From positions 1 through 23,499 of the forward strand of contig JAZLHR010000039.1 of NCBI GenBank assembly GCA_045616945.1: 23,499 bases of DNA. Reading direction: 5' to 3'. Below the pieces are notes generated by a model, which was not told where the DNA came from, did no database searches, and saw nothing but the letters and a program-made list of their open reading frames with translations. How positions within the stretch are numbered: the first letter of the stretch is position 1; each line of letters opens with the position of its first letter. Both the position numbers and the translations under genes were made by a program. Shown here in pieces: positions 1 to 6,932 of the stretch. The DNA comes from UBA6987 sp045616945 (GTDB lineage: Bacteria; Bacillota; Clostridia; Lachnospirales; Lachnospiraceae).

Positions 1-163
1 TTGCGGCTGACGTTAAAGAGGGGCAAAGAAGGCTCTCACGGCTGACGTTAGAAAAGGGGTGGAGCAGGGGCGGTGTTTGCGGCTGACGTTAAAGAGGGGC
101 AAAGAAGGCTCTCACGGCTGACGTTAGAAAAGGGGTGGAGCAGGGGCGGTGTTTGCAGCTGAC
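1..163. repeat. 76-bp tandem repeat (two copies plus partial third)
   Basis: Two essentially identical 76-bp units occupy 1-76 and 77-152, and a third begins at 153 but diverges after about 10 bases. Each unit contains the sub-motif CGGCTGACGTTA twice (near 3 and 39 in unit 1), and a degenerate CGGCTGACG recurs near 194. The array lies downstream of the two tRNA-Ser genes and may continue beyond the left edge. Reading frames crossing it are low-complexity Pro/Ala/Leu and are not credible proteins. It is not a CRISPR array because there are no unique spacers. Function unknown. Confidence 0.85.
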
Positions 164-249
164 AAAGAAAAAAGAACGTATTTATAGTCGACACCTTCGG
201 CTGACGAACCTCTGCGGTTTGTGATCTCTTGCAGCTGCGCAGATGCAAC

Positions 250-271
250 AAAAAAGGCCCCCTCAGGGTCC
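250..271 (-). terminator. Probable terminator of the tRNA-Ser transcript
   Basis: On the minus strand, 10 bases after the tRNA-Ser(GGA) 3' end, a short GC-rich hairpin (GG-CCC paired with GGG-CC with one mismatch) is followed by six T (complement of 250-255). The position fits the end of the two-tRNA transcript. The stem is short, so confidence is moderate. Confidence 0.55.
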
Positions 272-280
272 TCTTCGGAG

Positions 281-370
281 CGGAGGAGAAGGGATTTGAA
301 CCCTTGCGCCGCTATTAACGACCTACTCCCTTTCCAGGCGAGCCCCTTCGGCCAGCTTGGGTACTTCTCC
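281..370 (-). tRNA. tRNA-Ser (anticodon GGA)
   Basis: The complement folds as a class II (long variable arm) tRNA of 90 nt: acceptor 5' GGAGAAG with 3' CTCCTCC and discriminator G, anticodon loop CTGGAAA (GGA), a long serine-type variable arm, and the T arm AAGGG-TTCAAAT-CCCTT. CCA is not encoded. Two pairs are non-canonical: A-C at acceptor position 5:68 and G-G at anticodon stem position 30:40. It is either a working tRNA with weak pairs or a decaying copy. It shares a promoter (525-553) with the neighbouring tRNA-Ser(UGA), which has no mismatched stems. Confidence 0.88.
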
Positions 371-419
371 AAAGTAAAATAAGAACTATTCTGTTTTGCC
401 CCTCTCGCGGAGGGAAGAG

Positions 420-504
420 CGGAGAAGGTGGGATTCGAACCCACGGTCCCTTTCGGAACGCCGGTTTTCAAGACCGGGACCATAAACCACTCGGACACCT
501 CTCC
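420..504 (-). tRNA. tRNA-Ser (anticodon TGA/UGA)
   Basis: The complement folds as an 85-nt class II tRNA. The acceptor is GGAGAGG with CTTCTCC (one G-U) and discriminator G. The anticodon stem is CCGGT/ACCGG, perfectly paired around loop CTTGAAA (UGA). The variable arm is GTTCC-GAAA-GGGAC and the T arm is GTGGG-TTCGAAT-CCCAC. CCA is not encoded. It is the first gene of the two-tRNA transcript, with the predicted start site about 14 bases upstream. Confidence 0.95.
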
Positions 505-524
505 ATTTGCAAGGCGCAAGGCGT

Positions 525-553
525 ATTGTATATGCCCTGCGCCTTATTGTCAA
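525..553 (-). promoter_or_regulatory. Promoter of the tRNA-Ser pair
   Basis: On the minus strand, -35 TTGACA (complement of 548-553), a 17-bp spacer and -10 TACAAT (complement of 525-530). Transcription should begin near 518, just before tRNA-Ser(UGA) at 504. The spacer region is also self-complementary (AAGGCGCA/TGCGCCTT, 511-545). On the plus strand that hairpin precedes a T run at about 556-563, but no plus-strand gene ends here. Confidence 0.8.
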
Positions 554-641
554 GCTTTTTTTTGCATTATTTCAACTTTGATGCCCAAAAGCAGCCCTAA
601 AAACGGTTTTCCCTCAGGCAGACTCCCCCGGGACATTTCAT

Positions 642-2033
642 TCAAATACCGAAATATGCGGCAGCATTCCGGAAGCTGATGTCCCGCACAACTTCTCCCA
701 CGGTTTCATAATCACCGGTAAGCTGCCCCTGCTCCATCATCGTTCCCAGATAATTACATAATATCCGGCGGAAATAATGATGGCGCGGGTAAGAAAGGAA
801 GGAACGGCTGTCTGTCAGCATCCCGATAAAGGAACCGAGATGCCCCACCGCAGCAAGATCCTTCAGCTGCTTCTCGATGCCCTCTTTCTGATCCAGGAAC
901 CACCAGGCCGGGCCGTACTGCATCTTGCCCTTCGCCTCATCCGTCTGGAAATCGCCGATCAGAGAGCACAGTTCCATGTTCATTTTAGGGTTCAGATTGA
1001 ACAGGATCACGCAGGGCAGGCAGTTTTCGCTGTCCAGCTTATCAAACAGCTCCGCGAGCGCCCCCGTGCTTTCCTTTTCGGAAATACTGTCGAACCCGGT
1101 ATCCGGACCCACGCTCCGGAACATCCGGCTGTTTTTGTTGCGGGTGACGCCGAAATGCAGCTCGGAGCGAATGCCCTTTTGGCCGTAAAGCTTCAAAAGC
1201 GCATAGGTCATATATCCCTTGTAAAGATCCGTTTCTGCCTGCGTCGGCTCCACACCGCCGAGTTTCGCCGCAAAAACGGCTGCGGCAGTTTCTTTCGAAG
1301 CAGGCTTGCAGATATATTCCAGACCGAGATCACTGGCTTTGCAGCCGACCCGGATAAACGCATCCAGCCGCTGCTCCAATGCCGCCAGCAGGTCGTCCAG
1401 ATTCTTGATCGGCCCTTCAGCAGCCGCCGCCAACTTTTCGACAAAACCGATAAAACCGGGCGCTTCTATATGCAGGAACTTGTCTGTCCGGAACGCAGGC
1501 GCCACCTGAAACGCATAGTGCTTCTCTTTGATCTTCTCGAACACCGAAAGATCGTCAAAGGCCTCGTTCGTGGTAAATACGCAGGCCACGCCGGAGCCCT
1601 CCATCAAGCTCTGCGGCGTAACAGAATGTTCCCGGATATAGCGATTGCACTGCGCCCAGATCGCATCGGCATTTTTCTCGTTGATCTCCAGCGTGCAGCC
1701 GAAATATGTTTCCAGTTCCACCTGCGACCAATGATACAAAGGATTCCCGAACGCCGTCCCGAGCGCCTTGCAGTAGGCGCGGAATTTTTCTTCATGGGAA
1801 GCATCGCCGGTGATCAGCCGCTCCGACACGCCGGCATTGCGCATCATTCTCCACTTGTAATGGTCCCCGGAAAGCCAGATCTCGAACAGGTCCTCAAACG
1901 GCTTGTTCTGCAGGATCTCTTTTTCGGACAAATGGCAATGATAGTCGAAAATCGGCATATTTTTTGCATAATCAAAGTACAGTTTTCTTGCCGCGGCATT
2001 GTCCAACAGAAAATTTTCGCTGATATAACTCAT
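642..2033 (-). CDS. uxaC: Glucuronate (uronate) isomerase UxaC
   Basis: 463 aa, full length for the family. UxaC interconverts D-glucuronate/D-fructuronate and D-galacturonate/D-tagaturonate, the first cytoplasmic step of hexuronate (pectin, glucuronide) breakdown. It is an amidohydrolase-superfamily TIM barrel. The HCH motif at residues 32-34 after IFDY is the expected N-terminal metal site. A family-typical segment GMLTDSRSFLSYPRH lies near residue 405, and an HFGVTRNKNSRMF stretch lies in the middle. The ATG at 2033 is preceded by AGGAGGAGATC, a strong ribosome site. It starts 26 bases after the zinc-ribbon gene stop and is probably cotranscribed with it from 2751-2779. No other uronate genes (uxaA, uxaB, uxuA, kdgK) are in the window. 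Confidence 0.96.
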   Translation of the reverse strand: MSYISENFLLDNAAARKLYFDYAKNMPIFDYHCHLSEKEILQNKPFEDLFEIWLSGDHYKWRMMRNAGVSERLITGDASHEEKFRAYCKALGTAFGNPLYHWSQVELETYFGCTLEINEKNADAIWAQCNRYIREHSVTPQSLMEGSGVACVFTTNEAFDDLSVFEKIKEKHYAFQVAPAFRTDKFLHIEAPGFIGFVEKLAAAAEGPIKNLDDLLAALEQRLDAFIRVGCKASDLGLEYICKPASKETAAAVFAAKLGGVEPTQAETDLYKGYMTYALLKLYGQKGIRSELHFGVTRNKNSRMFRSVGPDTGFDSISEKESTGALAELFDKLDSENCLPCVILFNLNPKMNMELCSLIGDFQTDEAKGKMQYGPAWWFLDQKEGIEKQLKDLAAVGHLGSFIGMLTDSRSFLSYPRHHYFRRILCNYLGTMMEQGQLTGDYETVGEVVRDISFRNAAAYFGI

Positions 2034-2059
2034 GATCTCCTCCTGTGTTAAATCCGTAT

Positions 2060-2650
2060 TTACAGGGAACTGAATGTTGAAAAGATAGAATCAAAGCTTT
2101 CCATCCCGGGGAAAGGGAATTCAAAATCTTCTATAGGGAGGGGCCCCATTCCGGTTTTGATCAAATAATAGACTCCGATGGATTCCAGGATACCGACGAT
2201 CAGAAATACGATACTGATGACCAGCGCCACGACCGCAAGAGTATGGCTTTTCTTGGATTTCAGACCGATGGCGGAAAAAACGACGCCCATTATCTCCAGC
2301 ACAATAATCACAAAAGGAATACAGCAGCAGGAAAATGCACCGAGGATGCTGACCACCAGACCTGCAATAGCCCAGGCTTCCTTGGGGTCCTTCTCCTCCG
2401 GCGCAGCCGCCGGACGTCCCTGCGGATAGCCGCCCTGCTGCCCGTAAGCAGATCCGTTATACTGCCCGTAAGGAGAGCTGTTATATCCGCCGTACTGCCC
2501 GCCGGATACATTCTGACTTCCGCCGGCATTCGCGTTCTGCGCCCCGTCCGCGGCATTTGCATTTTCCTCCGGCGCAGGGATATCCGCACCGCAGATCGGG
2601 CATTTTTTCGTCCCGTCAGCCAATAACTGACCGCAATTATGACAATACAT
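2060..2650 (-). CDS. Zinc-ribbon membrane protein (DUF4190-like)
   Basis: 196 aa. The N-terminus is a short zinc ribbon (C3, C6, C17, C20; CHNC and CPIC pairs). It is followed by a Gly/Asn/Tyr/Gln-rich low-complexity linker (about 30-80, with repeated GGY, PYGQY and AYGQ) and a hydrophobic pair of membrane segments (about 92-125 and 133-160) of the DUF4190 type, with a CCC cluster in the first. The C-terminal tail is Phe-rich and acidic. The ATG at 2650 follows GGAGGTGCGGT. Such proteins are common in Clostridia and their function is not established. It is first in a likely two-gene unit with uxaC, which does not by itself imply a role in uronate use. Confidence 0.8.
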   Translation of the reverse strand: MYCHNCGQLLADGTKKCPICGADIPAPEENANAADGAQNANAGGSQNVSGGQYGGYNSSPYGQYNGSAYGQQGGYPQGRPAAAPEEKDPKEAWAIAGLVVSILGAFSCCCIPFVIIVLEIMGVVFSAIGLKSKKSHTLAVVALVISIVFLIVGILESIGVYYLIKTGMGPLPIEDFEFPFPGMESFDSIFSTFSSL

Positions 2651-2667
2651 ACCGCACCTCCGAATTC

Positions 2668-2700
2668 AAAAACCGCCGTTTCCGCGGAAAAACGGGACGG
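2668..2700 (-). terminator. Terminator-like hairpin in the zinc-ribbon gene leader
   Basis: On the minus strand, paired CCG/CGG and CGTTT/AAACG arms around TTCCGCGG are followed by five T, only 18 bases before the start codon at 2650. A second hairpin, CGGTCA/TGACCG, lies just upstream (about 2700-2722). Because it sits between the promoter at 2751-2779 and the gene, it could attenuate the gene. Alternatively it could terminate read-through from the Tad-like locus ending at 2813. Confidence 0.45.
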
Positions 2701-2750
2701 CCGGCCGGTCATCTGACCGCCGGAAGCCCTCCGGGGAAACATGCGGTTTC

Positions 2751-2779
2751 AGTATACAATATGCAGCACTCTCTCACAA
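2751..2779 (-). promoter_or_regulatory. Promoter for the zinc-ribbon gene and uxaC
   Basis: On the minus strand, -35 TTGTGA (complement of 2774-2779), 17 bp, -10 TATACT (complement of 2751-2756). It predicts a leader of about 95 nt before the ATG at 2650, containing the hairpins noted at 2668-2722. Confidence 0.65.
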
Positions 2780-2812
2780 TCCATAATAGGATGTTTTTCT
2801 TGCAAATCGGGT

Positions 2813-3211
2813 CTATTTTTCCCCCGCATCCGCATAAGCGTCCTGCATATCGGCCAGGACGCTCTGACGGCTTTCCACCACGATCGGCCCCAGAAGGGGA
2901 AAATCGCTTTCCGCGGTGATGCCGATATCCAGAAAGCCGTAGTCCATATCCGCCCCGTACAGGCGCACGGACAGTCTTGCCTCCCCGACAGCCGGCATCA
3001 GGCGGCGAAGCACCTCCGCCACCAGCTCTTTTTCATCCGGCAGCGATGCGTAAGGTGTCATCATCATCATTTTGACAGTGCCCTCAGCCGCCTCTTCCAG
3101 ACCGCGCTCCAGCGCCGCCTGCCGGTTCATCCGTTCTCCCAGGAAGGAAATCCCCAACACAGCCGGCAGAAGCATCAGGACAGCCCCGACAGGCAATAAC
3201 CATTGTCTCAT
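2813..3211 (-). CDS. TadE-like small membrane-anchored protein of the Tad locus
   Basis: 132 aa. One N-terminal membrane segment (about residues 3-22, WLLPVGAVLMLLPAVLGIS) precedes a short extracytoplasmic domain of mixed charge. The architecture resembles TadE/pseudopilin-like proteins, but I do not recognise a precise family. I chose the ATG at 3211 over an in-frame ATG at 3235 because GGGAGGATGATAG places a ribosome site correctly. The preceding gene's stop (3216-3218) lies inside that region, which implies translational coupling. It is the last gene of the Tad-like run. Confidence 0.7.
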   Translation of the reverse strand: MRQWLLPVGAVLMLLPAVLGISFLGERMNRQAALERGLEEAAEGTVKMMMMTPYASLPDEKELVAEVLRRLMPAVGEARLSVRLYGADMDYGFLDIGITAESDFPLLGPIVVESRQSVLADMQDAYADAGEK

Positions 3212-3215
3212 TCTA

Positions 3216-4115
3216 TCATCCTCCCAGAAAAGCATCCGCAGCCAGACGGTCCAATTCTCCCAGAGACAGTCCCGCCCTCTGCTGCTTCAAAAAACGGTTC
3301 CAGTCCGATGTATCCACATTCCACTCCGCCAGCGGATCATCCTCCGGCCGCGCCAGAGACCGTTCGAGGGGAGCATACAGCCGGCTGCTCTGCCAGATAG
3401 ACCCCTCCGGAAGCAGCGGCAGATACGGCAGGGCAATATGACGGATGAGCACCGGAGGATAAGATCCCGCCATCACCAAAGAGACAAGGATATTGAATTC
3501 CGAAGAGAAATCATTTCCCCGTCCCCAGGCTGCCGCGCCGCGGATCGCCTCCTCCGTCAGATAGATCTTTCCGCTCGTCTGTGTCATCCCGTCTTCCGTT
3601 TCCCAGCAGGCGCCCTGCGGCACATCCCGCTTCACGATGGTCATGATGGCATCCATCAGGAGCGTATTGTTTTGATTTTCCCGGTATAATTCAAGAAAAT
3701 TTTCTTCAGGATACGCCATTCTCAGCCGCTTATATAATGTATCTCCGTCAAATTTAAACAAACCGTACAGATATTCCGTTCCACCCTCCGTCTTCGCGCT
3801 CCCATTGCACAGGCGGATGGATTCGCCGATGACCGCCTCCGTCTCATATCTGCCTTTGGCTGTCCGCAGGCAGATATGGTAGCCCAGCGTCAAATATTTC
3901 GTCGTACTGCCGACAGACGCCCGCTTGCCCCGCGTGCAGAAATAGAAATCCTCTCCGTCGATCACCATGCGATTCGCGCCGTATTTTACATAAAAATCAT
4001 AAGCCGAAGCAGGGACCGCGGCATGCGCCGGAAATGCCCCGAAATGCATCGGCACCGTCAGCAGGGCCGCAAGCAGGGCGAAGATCATGCTTCGCCGCAA
4101 TGAATGTTTCCGCAT
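3216..4115 (-). CDS. Secreted protein of unknown function in the Tad-like locus
   Basis: 299 aa from ATG 4115; a GTG at 4121 is an alternative. The N-terminus is a signal peptide (basic MRKHSLRR, a hydrophobic stretch to about residue 25, then AHAA as likely cleavage site). The mature part has YDFYVKYGANRMVIDGEDFYFCTRGK near its start and two paired-looking Cys regions. I recognise no catalytic motif or family. The stop of the upstream gene and this start overlap as TGATG, so it is translationally coupled. Its place suggests an exported accessory protein of the pilus-like machine; this is inference from context. Confidence 0.75.
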   Translation of the reverse strand: MRKHSLRRSMIFALLAALLTVPMHFGAFPAHAAVPASAYDFYVKYGANRMVIDGEDFYFCTRGKRASVGSTTKYLTLGYHICLRTAKGRYETEAVIGESIRLCNGSAKTEGGTEYLYGLFKFDGDTLYKRLRMAYPEENFLELYRENQNNTLLMDAIMTIVKRDVPQGACWETEDGMTQTSGKIYLTEEAIRGAAAWGRGNDFSSEFNILVSLVMAGSYPPVLIRHIALPYLPLLPEGSIWQSSRLYAPLERSLARPEDDPLAEWNVDTSDWNRFLKQQRAGLSLGELDRLAADAFLGG

Positions 4116-5056
4116 CACCACACCAACCCGTTGAGCATCCAGATGCGGCAGCTGTCCGTCACGCGGTCATAATACACACGCAGGAACAAATAATGCCGGG
4201 CGGAGGTATTTTGAAGCATGATCCGCTCCCGCGCATCCTCCATATCATTGCCGCTCACAGAATAGACGTCCGCTGTGATCCGCTGGATATTCCGTTCGAT
4301 GCCGGGCGTATCCGGCCACACAAACCGCATGGCTTCCATCCGCCCGGTCACCTCATGCGACGTGAGCTGTCCCGCAAGCCAGCTTTCCGCCAATTTATCC
4401 AGTTCCGCCTTATATTCTGCCGTCATGGCGCGGTACGGGCTTTCCGGATCGGTATTATTGGTATTATCCGTCGCAAAAAGGCTGTACAGCTGCCGCGTCA
4501 ATCCTTCATCGTAATCCCAATAAGGCTGCGCCGGCTCGCTCGCCTCCGGTGCCTTTTCGGTCCCGGCTGCGGACGGCTCCTTCTCTGCCGCTCTGCTGTG
4601 TCCGGCCGCAGCGGTCCCTCTCGCAGCCGTCCCCTCCGTGCCCGGATGCCTTTCGGATCCGTGTTCTTCTCCCTGCCGCGGCTCCCCGCCGGGTTCGGTC
4701 TGCGATCCCGTACCGTGCGGTGCCTGCGCGGAGCTTGCCGGTTCCCGGGCTGACGTATCCGTATCGGAGGACGCAGCCGCGCTCTCTTCCGATGCGGTGC
4801 GGTTCTCACTTCCGATCGCTTCGGTATCATCCGTTCCGGCGGCCGGGCCGGAGCTGCTTTCCGCGGCGCTTTCAGCCGCTGCACTTTCCGCGGCACGGCT
4901 TTCCTCCGCATCTTTGTTTCGCGCATATACGACCGCGCCCGTCAGCGCACTGACTGTCACGATGCCTGCCGCAAACAGCAGGGCGGCGGATTTCCCTTCC
5001 AAATGTTTTGTCAATTTCTTCATCCAGCCGTTTTTTCGCTGATTTTTATCCTGCAT
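4115..5056 (-). CDS. Membrane-anchored protein with Ala/Ser/Glu-rich linker
   Basis: 313 aa. A basic N-terminus and one membrane segment (about residues 23-45) are followed by a very low-complexity Ala/Ser/Glu/Thr/Pro linker (about 48-177, AAESAA-type repeats). A compact C-terminal domain follows (about 178-313), starting PYWDYDEGLTRQL and ending in RIWMLNGLVW. The linker could span the cell wall and present the C-terminal domain outside. No family recognised. Its start overlaps the preceding gene by 11 bases, with GGGAG about 12 bases upstream of the ATG. Linker length may vary between strains because of its repetitive DNA. Confidence 0.75.
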   Translation of the reverse strand: MQDKNQRKNGWMKKLTKHLEGKSAALLFAAGIVTVSALTGAVVYARNKDAEESRAAESAAAESAAESSSGPAAGTDDTEAIGSENRTASEESAAASSDTDTSAREPASSAQAPHGTGSQTEPGGEPRQGEEHGSERHPGTEGTAARGTAAAGHSRAAEKEPSAAGTEKAPEASEPAQPYWDYDEGLTRQLYSLFATDNTNNTDPESPYRAMTAEYKAELDKLAESWLAGQLTSHEVTGRMEAMRFVWPDTPGIERNIQRITADVYSVSGNDMEDARERIMLQNTSARHYLFLRVYYDRVTDSCRIWMLNGLVW

Positions 5057-5381
5057 AGCCGATCAGACTCCCTTCTGTTTTCCGCAGCAGATCCGCAAAC
5101 GGCAGCCGGATCGGATAGATCAGGCGGATCTCCCACAGCCGGCTTTCCTTATAAGCCGCGATTTCTTTGGTTTCCAGGCGATACCCGGCAGCCTCCGCCT
5201 GTCTGGCGCAGTCAGCCATGACCGCCGGGTGCCCGTAGCTTTCTTCCACCGCATGCACAGCAGAATCAAAAAAGATCCTGGCATTTTCCTTTTCCGCAGC
5301 CAGCACAAGAAACGTAATCAGCACCGTTCCGCAAAGAAATACGGAAAAGATGCATATCATTCCCGATAGTACCGTCTTCAT
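5046..5381 (-). CDS. Pseudopilin/TadE-like membrane protein
   Basis: 111 aa. One strong N-terminal membrane segment (about residues 8-29) is followed by a glutamate (EKENARIFF), resembling small pilin-like or TadE-like proteins of Gram-positive Tad loci (DUF4320-like shape). The extracytoplasmic remainder has one Cys and ends LIGYAG. The ATG at 5381 has AGGAG seven bases upstream and lies 15 bases after the stop of the 35-aa pilin-like peptide. The family assignment rests on shape and position only. Confidence 0.7.
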   Translation of the reverse strand: MKTVLSGMICIFSVFLCGTVLITFLVLAAEKENARIFFDSAVHAVEESYGHPAVMADCARQAEAAGYRLETKEIAAYKESRLWEIRLIYPIRLPFADLLRKTEGSLIGYAG

Positions 5382-5396
5382 TTCGGCTCCTTTCCG

Positions 5397-5504
5397 CTAT
5401 TTGCCGATCAGGCGCAGCACGGCTTCCCACATTCCGCGCGCGGAAATGCCGATGAATATCAAAAGCAGCAATGCTTCGCCGAATTCTTCCCACAAAGATT
5501 TCAA
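5397..5504 (-). CDS. 35-aa pilin-like single-span peptide (TTG start)
   Basis: A short reading frame encodes a 35-aa peptide beginning MKSLWEEFGEALLLL and ending RLIGK. It starts with TTG at 5504, preceded by AGGGGG with an eight-base spacer, and ends with TAG at 5397. It has a charged N-terminus, one hydrophobic segment and a short amphipathic tail, the size and shape of a Flp-type pilin or a small membrane subunit. It sits tightly between the TadBC fusion (48 bases) and the next gene (15 bases). Its start resembles that of the 58-aa protein at 7963-8139 (LEEYG against WEEFG), which supports relatedness. Confidence 0.65.
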   Translation of the reverse strand: MKSLWEEFGEALLLLIFIGISARGMWEAVLRLIGK

Positions 5505-5552
5505 AGCCGCAGCCCCCTTTTTCACACTCCGGCGGAGATGCACCGCCGGGAT

Positions 5553-6932
5553 CTATCCGACAGAAGACAAAAACCGCATCACTGTCAGGATCATATCCAC
5601 GATGAGCTTTATGACGGTGATCCCCATGGGAACAGCGACCGTCAATCCCTGGAATGCGGCAGCATCCTCACGGCGCAGCTGCTCGCCCCGCCGGTACAGC
5701 TGCATATTGCGCTCCGTCAAGGCATTCAGCTGTTCCTCCGCGGAATGCCTGCCGAGCCCGTTCAGGGAATACAGCAGCACCATCGCGTCCCGTACCTCCG
5801 GCAGCTCCAATTCCGCCATAAAAGCTCTGTACGGCTCGATATGCACCGGATCCTCGTCTATCGCATGCAGCAGTTCCCGCAGATAGCTTTTCATCAGGGG
5901 CCTGGCGTCCCGCTGCACATCGCTCAGGGCCGCCATCACGGTCTGTGTCTGCAAATGCACCGACAGCTCCCGCAGCCAATCCGGGAATACTTCTGCCGCC
6001 TCCCGCCGCAGCCTCTTGAGCGCATTGCGGCGCTGCCGGAGCGGCTTCAGAGCCTGCCATACGCACAGAAACACCCCGCACACGGCTGCCGGGGCAGAGC
6101 CGACGCAGACCGCCGCTGCCAGCACGCAATATGCCGCAAACAGTTCCGCATAATAACGCTTTGTCATCGGTTTCCGTACCAAATGACTGCGAAGCTGTTC
6201 CGTTTCAGCCTCCGTCAGGTGCTTATCTTCCGCGATCCAGCTTCTGGTAAAATTCTTTTGAGAGAAAAAAAATACCGCTCCGAAGCCGGCCAGTGCCGCG
6301 GTCGTCAGCCATTGATATACCGGCAGCCCGACGATCGAAAAAGCATCCGGGATCAGACGCATGGATACGCAGCCGATCAGCAGGGACAATCCCACACACA
6401 GGCCGACCTTCTGCCGGATCCGGTCCAGTTCCTTCTGGTAGAGTGTTTCCTCTTCCGACCAGCTGCGCGTCTGTGACAGAAGGAGATCCAGTCCGCCGGC
6501 ATATTCCCCGCCGATCTCCTCGATCTTGATGAAGAAATGATGCAGCTGCTGCAGTTCCCGGCAGGGAAAGCTCTTTTCCATTACGGCAAAGCATCGCTGA
6601 TAAGCCCCCTCGCCGGCATCCTGTTCCAGCTCCGCGAGCATGTCCGTCAGCATCGGCTGCAGTTCCTTTTCCGCAGTCTCCCGCACTTCCCGCAAGGCGG
6701 CAGCGATCTTCGGCCTCCGCCGGAACAGATAGATCATCTGTTCCATATAACTGATAAGAGCATGAAAACTGCGGCTGTATCTGCGCCGCTTTTCCGCCTG
6801 CACCGCATAAGAAGCCAGCACAGGCAGATACAGGACGCCCGTTATCAGCGCCGGCAGCCATTCCAGGCAATACAGTTTCCCCAGCAGGCAGCCCAATACA
6901 GCGCCGAGCAGATATGGAATAAATCGTTTCAT
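5553..6932 (-). CDS. TadB-TadC fusion, type II secretion F-domain membrane protein
   Basis: 459 aa inner-membrane platform protein of a Tad/Flp machine. Two similar halves are visible. The first has two membrane segments (about 5-45), a helical cytoplasmic F-like domain (about 50-175) with the characteristic IEEIGGEYAGGLDLL region, and two more segments (178-225). The second has two segments (262-295), a second cytoplasmic domain (about 300-425) and a final hydrophobic region (428-455). TadB and TadC are usually separate proteins of about 300 aa, so this looks like a natural fusion. The start ATG overlaps the ATPase stop (ATGA, 6929-6932), so it is translationally coupled to its ATPase partner. 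Confidence 0.82.
   Translation of the reverse strand: MKRFIPYLLGAVLGCLLGKLYCLEWLPALITGVLYLPVLASYAVQAEKRRRYSRSFHALISYMEQMIYLFRRRPKIAAALREVRETAEKELQPMLTDMLAELEQDAGEGAYQRCFAVMEKSFPCRELQQLHHFFIKIEEIGGEYAGGLDLLLSQTRSWSEEETLYQKELDRIRQKVGLCVGLSLLIGCVSMRLIPDAFSIVGLPVYQWLTTAALAGFGAVFFFSQKNFTRSWIAEDKHLTEAETEQLRSHLVRKPMTKRYYAELFAAYCVLAAAVCVGSAPAAVCGVFLCVWQALKPLRQRRNALKRLRREAAEVFPDWLRELSVHLQTQTVMAALSDVQRDARPLMKSYLRELLHAIDEDPVHIEPYRAFMAELELPEVRDAMVLLYSLNGLGRHSAEEQLNALTERNMQLYRRGEQLRREDAAAFQGLTVAVPMGITVIKLIVDMILTVMRFLSSVG

Noticed and set aside
124..519. 131-codon open frame on the minus strand
   Set aside because: It runs through both tRNA-Ser genes and the 76-bp repeat, so it cannot be a normal protein gene.
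511..565. Plus-strand terminator (hairpin followed by a T run)
   Set aside because: The T run is about 11 bases from the stem and no plus-strand gene ends here; the sequence is better explained as the tRNA promoter on the minus strand.
777..2051. 424-codon open frame on the plus strand
   Set aside because: It is antisense to the clearly recognisable uxaC gene, has no family-like sequence and arises from GC-rich codon bias.
5538..6476. 312-codon open frame on the plus strand
   Set aside because: It is antisense to the TadBC fusion gene and has no recognisable protein features.
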